This document shows positions 32,664 through 34,910 of a stretch of DNA of 34,910 nucleotides, piece by piece (the first letter of the stretch is position 1; every line of letters starts with the position of its first letter). The position numbers and the translations under genes are program-made. The notes beneath the pieces were generated by a model. The model saw only the letters and a program-made list of their open reading frames with translations, made no database searches and was not told the origin of the DNA. Source of the DNA: CAZICM01 sp964537685 (lineage in GTDB: Bacteria > Myxococcota_A > Polyangia > Polyangiales > Polyangiaceae); assembly GCA_964537685.1 (NCBI GenBank), contig CAZICM010000084.1:1-34910 (forward strand). The letters are read 5' to 3'.

Positions 32664-33149
32664 TTATGTTTCCGGCTTTAGATCGACCGTAACCTGGCAT
32701 GTGGGCTCGCCCATATAATTGCATAGCGTTTCCGTTGCCCGGACGCGCTTGCCCGTATAGGCTTCCACAATACCCGCTACAAAGCCCACCTCAAAATGAC
32801 AGATACGCTCACCGCCGGGCGGCATACCTGCACACGTAATACACTCATCCAGTCCCAGCTTCAGCGTCGTCTCTGTGATCTCATGAGGCTTAAGCACCCC
32901 GATACGCATATCCCGCACAAAGCGCACGACTTCGGCGAAATAGGTATCGAAATCGGGCTTTTTCAAGAGCGCGCCGGCTTCCCTGCCCAATTCGAGCCCA
33001 CTATTCTGAAACACCACGCCCGCGCCCCGGCCCAGCATCTTACGCACATAATCCGCGCTAAAATGCCTAAACGCGCGGAAAATAAACAGGGGGACATCCG
33101 CCCCCAGCGTGGGTCTCGCAATGGACGAGATCACTTCAATTTTGCCCAT
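32664..33149 (-). CDS. V4R-domain protein, putative small-molecule sensor
   Basis: 161 aa from the ATG at 33149, preceded by AAAGGAAG at a 7-base spacing. The longer frame from 33533 continues into unrelated sequence. The protein is a V4R (4-vinyl reductase) domain: helical N-terminus (LFIFRAFRHFSADYVRKML, GLELGREAGALL) and the C-terminal signature with Cys103, Cys106, Cys117, Cys143 and Cys151 (GERICHFEVGFVAGIVEAYTG, GEPTCQV). V4R domains bind small hydrophobic ligands or metals and often regulate a partner. First gene of an eight-gene minus-strand run; probably the input module for it. Confidence 0.85.
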   Translation of the reverse strand: MGKIEVISSIARPTLGADVPLFIFRAFRHFSADYVRKMLGRGAGVVFQNSGLELGREAGALLKKPDFDTYFAEVVRFVRDMRIGVLKPHEITETTLKLGLDECITCAGMPPGGERICHFEVGFVAGIVEAYTGKRVRATETLCNYMGEPTCQVTVDLKPET

Positions 33150-33166
33150 CGTCGCTTCCTTTGTTA

Positions 33167-33186
33167 AGCCGCACCCAGACGCGGCT
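33167..33186. repeat. 6-bp dyad in the leader of the V4R operon
   Basis: AGCCGC (33167-33172) and GCGGCT (33181-33186) are perfect reverse complements with an 8-base loop, placed just upstream of the ribosome-binding site of the V4R gene. In the minus-strand mRNA the hairpin would stand right before AAAGGAAG and could affect translation, or it could be a regulator site. No T-run follows. Confidence 0.35.
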
Positions 33187-33449
33187 ACGATGACGGGCGA
33201 AAAACTGCAATTCACATACCTGTTTTTTTGTGGGGTGGGCACGCGGTTTTTGCGTGTGTGGAGCGAATGTTTTCGAAGGGATGCTGGAAGGCGGCGCAAG
33301 ATGTGCACGCACCATGCAAGGATTGCGGCTTGCTCGACCTCGAAGAGGCCCAAGCAAAAGCTGTTCAAATAGCGCAAGGAAGGCGTGTCTTGTTGGCTGT
33401 CCATGGACGGCGGACACGAGGCGAACGAGGGAAAGGATCTCTGGGATGG

Positions 33450-33599
33450 CGCCTCCGCCTTCGCAATCGCCGCCGCCCCACCCGCTCCTTTCCCTCCGGC
33501 CAGCGCGGCCGCGCCCTCTCCAAGCGTAATCACCGTTGCTATCCCGATGATCAGCGTTTGGATACCGACTTTACCCGCGCTCCTGATACGTTGAGAAGG
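33450..33599 (-). pseudogene. Probable fragment of a polymorphic toxin pre-domain
   Basis: Directly after the TAG of the immunity-like gene, and in the same frame, the minus strand encodes about 50 residues beginning PSQRIRSAGKVGIQTLIIGI and continuing as Ala/Gly-rich hydrophobic sequence. This resembles the hydrophobic Ala/Gly-rich segment found before the toxic tip in many polymorphic toxins. It has no start codon or ribosome-binding site and then runs into unrelated sequence. GC content is higher than in the adjacent immunity gene. Reading it as a toxin remnant is an inference from position and composition; it could be chance read-through. Confidence 0.35.
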
Positions 33600-33992
33600 C
33601 TAGGATGCTTCGTCATCAGCACTGTCTACGATGTTGGTTAAGCGCATTTGTGAATATGTATCACAAAAGCCGCCTGGCCCGGAGTACCATCCGGCCAATT
33701 CACCTAGACCTTCCTCTGATAAATCAACGACTGTACCATCCGCAGCAACAAATTGCACTTTGAGCAACCCTTCATCGATGGCTTTGAGCAAAAAAAACAA
33801 TGCCTCATCCACACAATCAGGGATAAGTTCACGGAGAGCATTGGGATCGCTAATCATCTTTGCCCGACGCCAGCGCTTTGCCGTCGATGACTGATTATCA
33901 AGCCGCACGCACATGTCGAGATCCTGGATTGCGGCATCCCGAACCTCATGAATCAATATCCTCGCGAATTCTTCGATCTTCTTTGATGGCAT
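33600..33992 (-). CDS. Immunity-like protein 1
   Basis: 130 aa, acidic, no signal peptide or TM. It is a paralog of the protein at 34283-34678: shared MPS.KI.EFA..LI..VRD start, DCVD...F.LL.AID.G.LK.QFV core, DG..VDL...GLGEL.GWY block and GFC..YS..RL end. It begins 1 base after the stop of a decayed toxin tail (TAG A ATG), the same spacing as its paralog has to an intact tail. By context it would bind and block the matching toxin. With its own toxin broken it may serve as an orphan immunity gene. The family is not one I can name. Confidence 0.6.
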   Translation of the reverse strand: MPSKKIEEFARILIHEVRDAAIQDLDMCVRLDNQSSTAKRWRRAKMISDPNALRELIPDCVDEALFFLLKAIDEGLLKVQFVAADGTVVDLSEEGLGELAGWYSGPGGFCDTYSQMRLTNIVDSADDEAS

Positions 33993-33993
33993 T

Positions 33994-34282
33994 CTATTTG
34001 CTCCATGGGATTCTAATAGGACTGTCTACACCGGCAGCCCGAAGTGCATTAATTGCATTGCTTACGGTGGATGTGGCCATATCAGGCGCCATACCACCTT
34101 TAATCAAAGCATTAGTTTCAATAGTAGAAACGGAATCCCAAGTCAATGAGCCCCCCGTTTCAGTAAGCTGCCGATAGCCAAGTCTCTGTGCCGTGCTAAG
34201 TGGCCTCCCCCCGGTCCACCATACGGCTTCAGCGCCGCTCCTTCCTTTGCAGCTTGCGCCTCCCTTCTGGCTGGATAGCTAC
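33994..34282 (-). pseudogene. Decayed C-terminal toxin tail (frameshifted and shortened)
   Basis: Two frames must be joined. Right after the previous immunity gene one frame reads SYPARREAQAAKEGAAL, then KPYGGPGGGH; from the six-G run (34207-34212 on the plus strand as C) another frame continues as LSTAQRLGYRQLTETG, SLTWDSVSTIETNALIKGGM and ends RIPWSK at a TAG (33994-33996). The second part aligns along its length with the tail at 34680-34910. The GGPGGGH motif resembles a motif of polymorphic toxin C-terminal domains, where I would expect more residues before the STAQ part, so a piece seems deleted. No start codon is seen. Probably an inactive displaced toxin tip. Confidence 0.55.
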
Positions 34283-34678
34283 TTAAACATCCTCGTCGTC
34301 GTTTTCTTCTTGCACAAACTCACTAAGGCGTTCGCCGGAGTATTTCGAACAAAAACCATCACTACCAACATACCATCCACCGAGTTCCCCGAGCCCGTCG
34401 CTCGTAAGATCAACAATAGATCCATCTCCCCTAACAAATTGGAGCTTCAATGTTCCCTGATCAATTGCATCCAATAGCCAAAACATTGTGGCGTCCACGC
34501 AATCGGCTATCAGCGTCATAGCAAGCTGATTCGACTCCGAAACACCTAGCCGGCGCCAGCGTTGCGCTCCTATCGATTGACATTCGGGACGGCAATCCAT
34601 ATCACACGAGCGGAGCGCGGGATCCCGGACTTGCTGTATGAGGGTCTTGGCAAATTCGTTAATTTTTTCACTAGGCAT
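34283..34678 (-). CDS. Immunity-like protein 2
   Basis: 131 aa, acidic (ends EENDDEDV), cytosolic by composition. It starts 1 base after the stop of the toxin tail that runs off the window (TAA A ATG), so translation is coupled. It contains ADCVDATMFWLLDAIDQG, LKLQFVRGDGSIVDL and GLGELGGWYVGSDGFC, shared with immunity-like protein 1. Several Cys in the N-terminal third (SCDMDCRPEC) differ from its paralog. The role as cognate immunity protein is inferred from the toxin-immunity order and duplication; no known Imm family is claimed. Confidence 0.6.
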   Translation of the reverse strand: MPSEKINEFAKTLIQQVRDPALRSCDMDCRPECQSIGAQRWRRLGVSESNQLAMTLIADCVDATMFWLLDAIDQGTLKLQFVRGDGSIVDLTSDGLGELGGWYVGSDGFCSKYSGERLSEFVQEENDDEDV

Positions 34679-34679
34679 T

Positions 34680-34910
34680 TTATTTTCCCCATGGGATACG
34701 TGTTGGACCTTCTACTCCAGCACTTTGAAGTGCATCAATCGCGTTGCGTACCGTGGTTGACGCCATATCTGCGCTCATACCGCCCTTAATGAGTGCACTT
34801 GTTTCAATTTTTGCAACGGATTCCCAGGTCAGATTCTGACCGGTTTTTGCAAAATCACGATAAGCAATGGATTGAGCCTTTGTTATATGCTGGTGGTTAA
34901 CATTGAGTCT
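34680..34910 (-). CDS. C-terminal tip of a probable polymorphic toxin (partial)
   Basis: 76 residues are open from the window edge to a TAA at 34680-34682; the rest of the gene lies beyond 34910. The tail reads NHQHITKAQSIAYRDFAKTG, LTWESVAKIETSALIKGGMS, then ASTTVRNAIDALQSAGVEGP and the end RIPWGK. A tail ending in an AGV..P..IPW pattern is, from memory, found at the end of some RHS-type and other polymorphic toxins. The immunity-like gene follows after 1 base. Local GC is lower than in the rest of the window, as is common for exchanged toxin tips. The delivery domain cannot be seen. Confidence 0.55.
   Translation of the reverse strand, partial: RLNVNHQHITKAQSIAYRDFAKTGQNLTWESVAKIETSALIKGGMSADMASTTVRNAIDALQSAGVEGPTRIPWGK

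Larger units (their letters stand above)
33150..33599. other. Interval between immunity-like gene and V4R gene
   Basis: 450 bases with no complete gene. The right 150 bases (33450-33599) look like a fragment of toxin pre-domain and are listed separately. The middle holds open frames on both strands but none with a ribosome-binding site or a recognisable product. The left end is the leader of the V4R operon and holds the small dyad at 33167-33186. I see no convincing promoter boxes. Confidence 0.55.

Noticed and set aside
33228..33641. Plus-strand open frame of 137 codons opposite the toxin pre-domain fragment
   Set aside because: It has no ribosome-binding site, Arg/Gly-rich composition typical of a shadow frame in GC-rich DNA, and overlaps the end of the immunity-like gene.
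34207..34212. Six-base G run in the decayed toxin tail as a phase-variation switch
   Set aside because: Adding one G would join the frames, but a segment expected in the domain is also missing and there is no start codon, so simple on-off slippage would not restore a toxin.

Overview
The window looks like a chromosomal segment of a myxobacterium-type bacterium (Myxococcota, possibly the Polyangia side). The basis is indirect: three Hanks-type Ser/Thr kinases and one pseudokinase in 35 kb, many Cys-rich secreted lipoproteins with Gly/Ser linkers, TPR-PEGA proteins, an MglA-like GTPase, Roadblock/LC7 proteins and a V4R protein. GC content is mid-50s by eye and lower in the last 1.3 kb. I see no rRNA, tRNA, CRISPR array or insertion sequence.

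Layout. 1-4090 (+): end of an unknown gene, a TPR/PEGA protein, a pseudokinase and two Cys-rich lipoproteins with a shared N-terminal domain. 4147-5900 (+): three tandem XRE-type regulators with four HTH domains. 5901-6244: non-coding, with a strong dyad. 6245-13188 (-): a tightly packed six-gene run, in transcription order VTC-domain protein, DUF4956 membrane protein, HlyD adaptor fused to a DUF3616-like domain, TolC-like outer-membrane factor, MglA-like GTPase and a lipoprotein. 13341-15438: an SDR oxidoreductase (-), an orphan MbtH protein (+) and a 2Fe-2S ferredoxin/adenylate cyclase fusion (-). 15474-22393 (-): two tandem copies of a three-gene cassette (Ser/Thr kinase, TPR/PEGA membrane protein, Cys-rich lipoprotein). 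22604-23552 (+): two small Cys-containing proteins, the second YkgJ-like. 23553-33149 (-): a contiguous eight-gene operon-like run, V4R protein, Roadblock protein, membrane coiled-coil Roadblock protein, Ser/Thr kinase with a TPR tail, Cys-rich lipoprotein, three-TM ectodomain protein, putative outer-membrane protein and a six-repeat Cys lipoprotein. 33450-34910 (-): the C-terminus of a probable polymorphic toxin, an immunity-like gene, a decayed second toxin tail, a second immunity-like gene and a probable fragment of a toxin pre-domain.

How the parts may work together (inference). The cassettes resemble membrane signalling units: a kinase with a cytoplasmic catalytic domain and one TM, a partner with a TPR/PEGA region and two TMs around a Cys-pair loop, and a surface Cys-rich lipoprotein. 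The left-end set is a diverged third version in which the kinase has lost its catalytic residues. The VTC operon pairs a polyphosphate-polymerase-type domain with a membrane protein and two parts of a trans-envelope export path, so polymer synthesis coupled to export is a testable idea. The eight-gene V4R operon would link a small-molecule sensor and Roadblock proteins to a kinase and a set of envelope proteins. The right end looks like a recombining toxin-immunity array.
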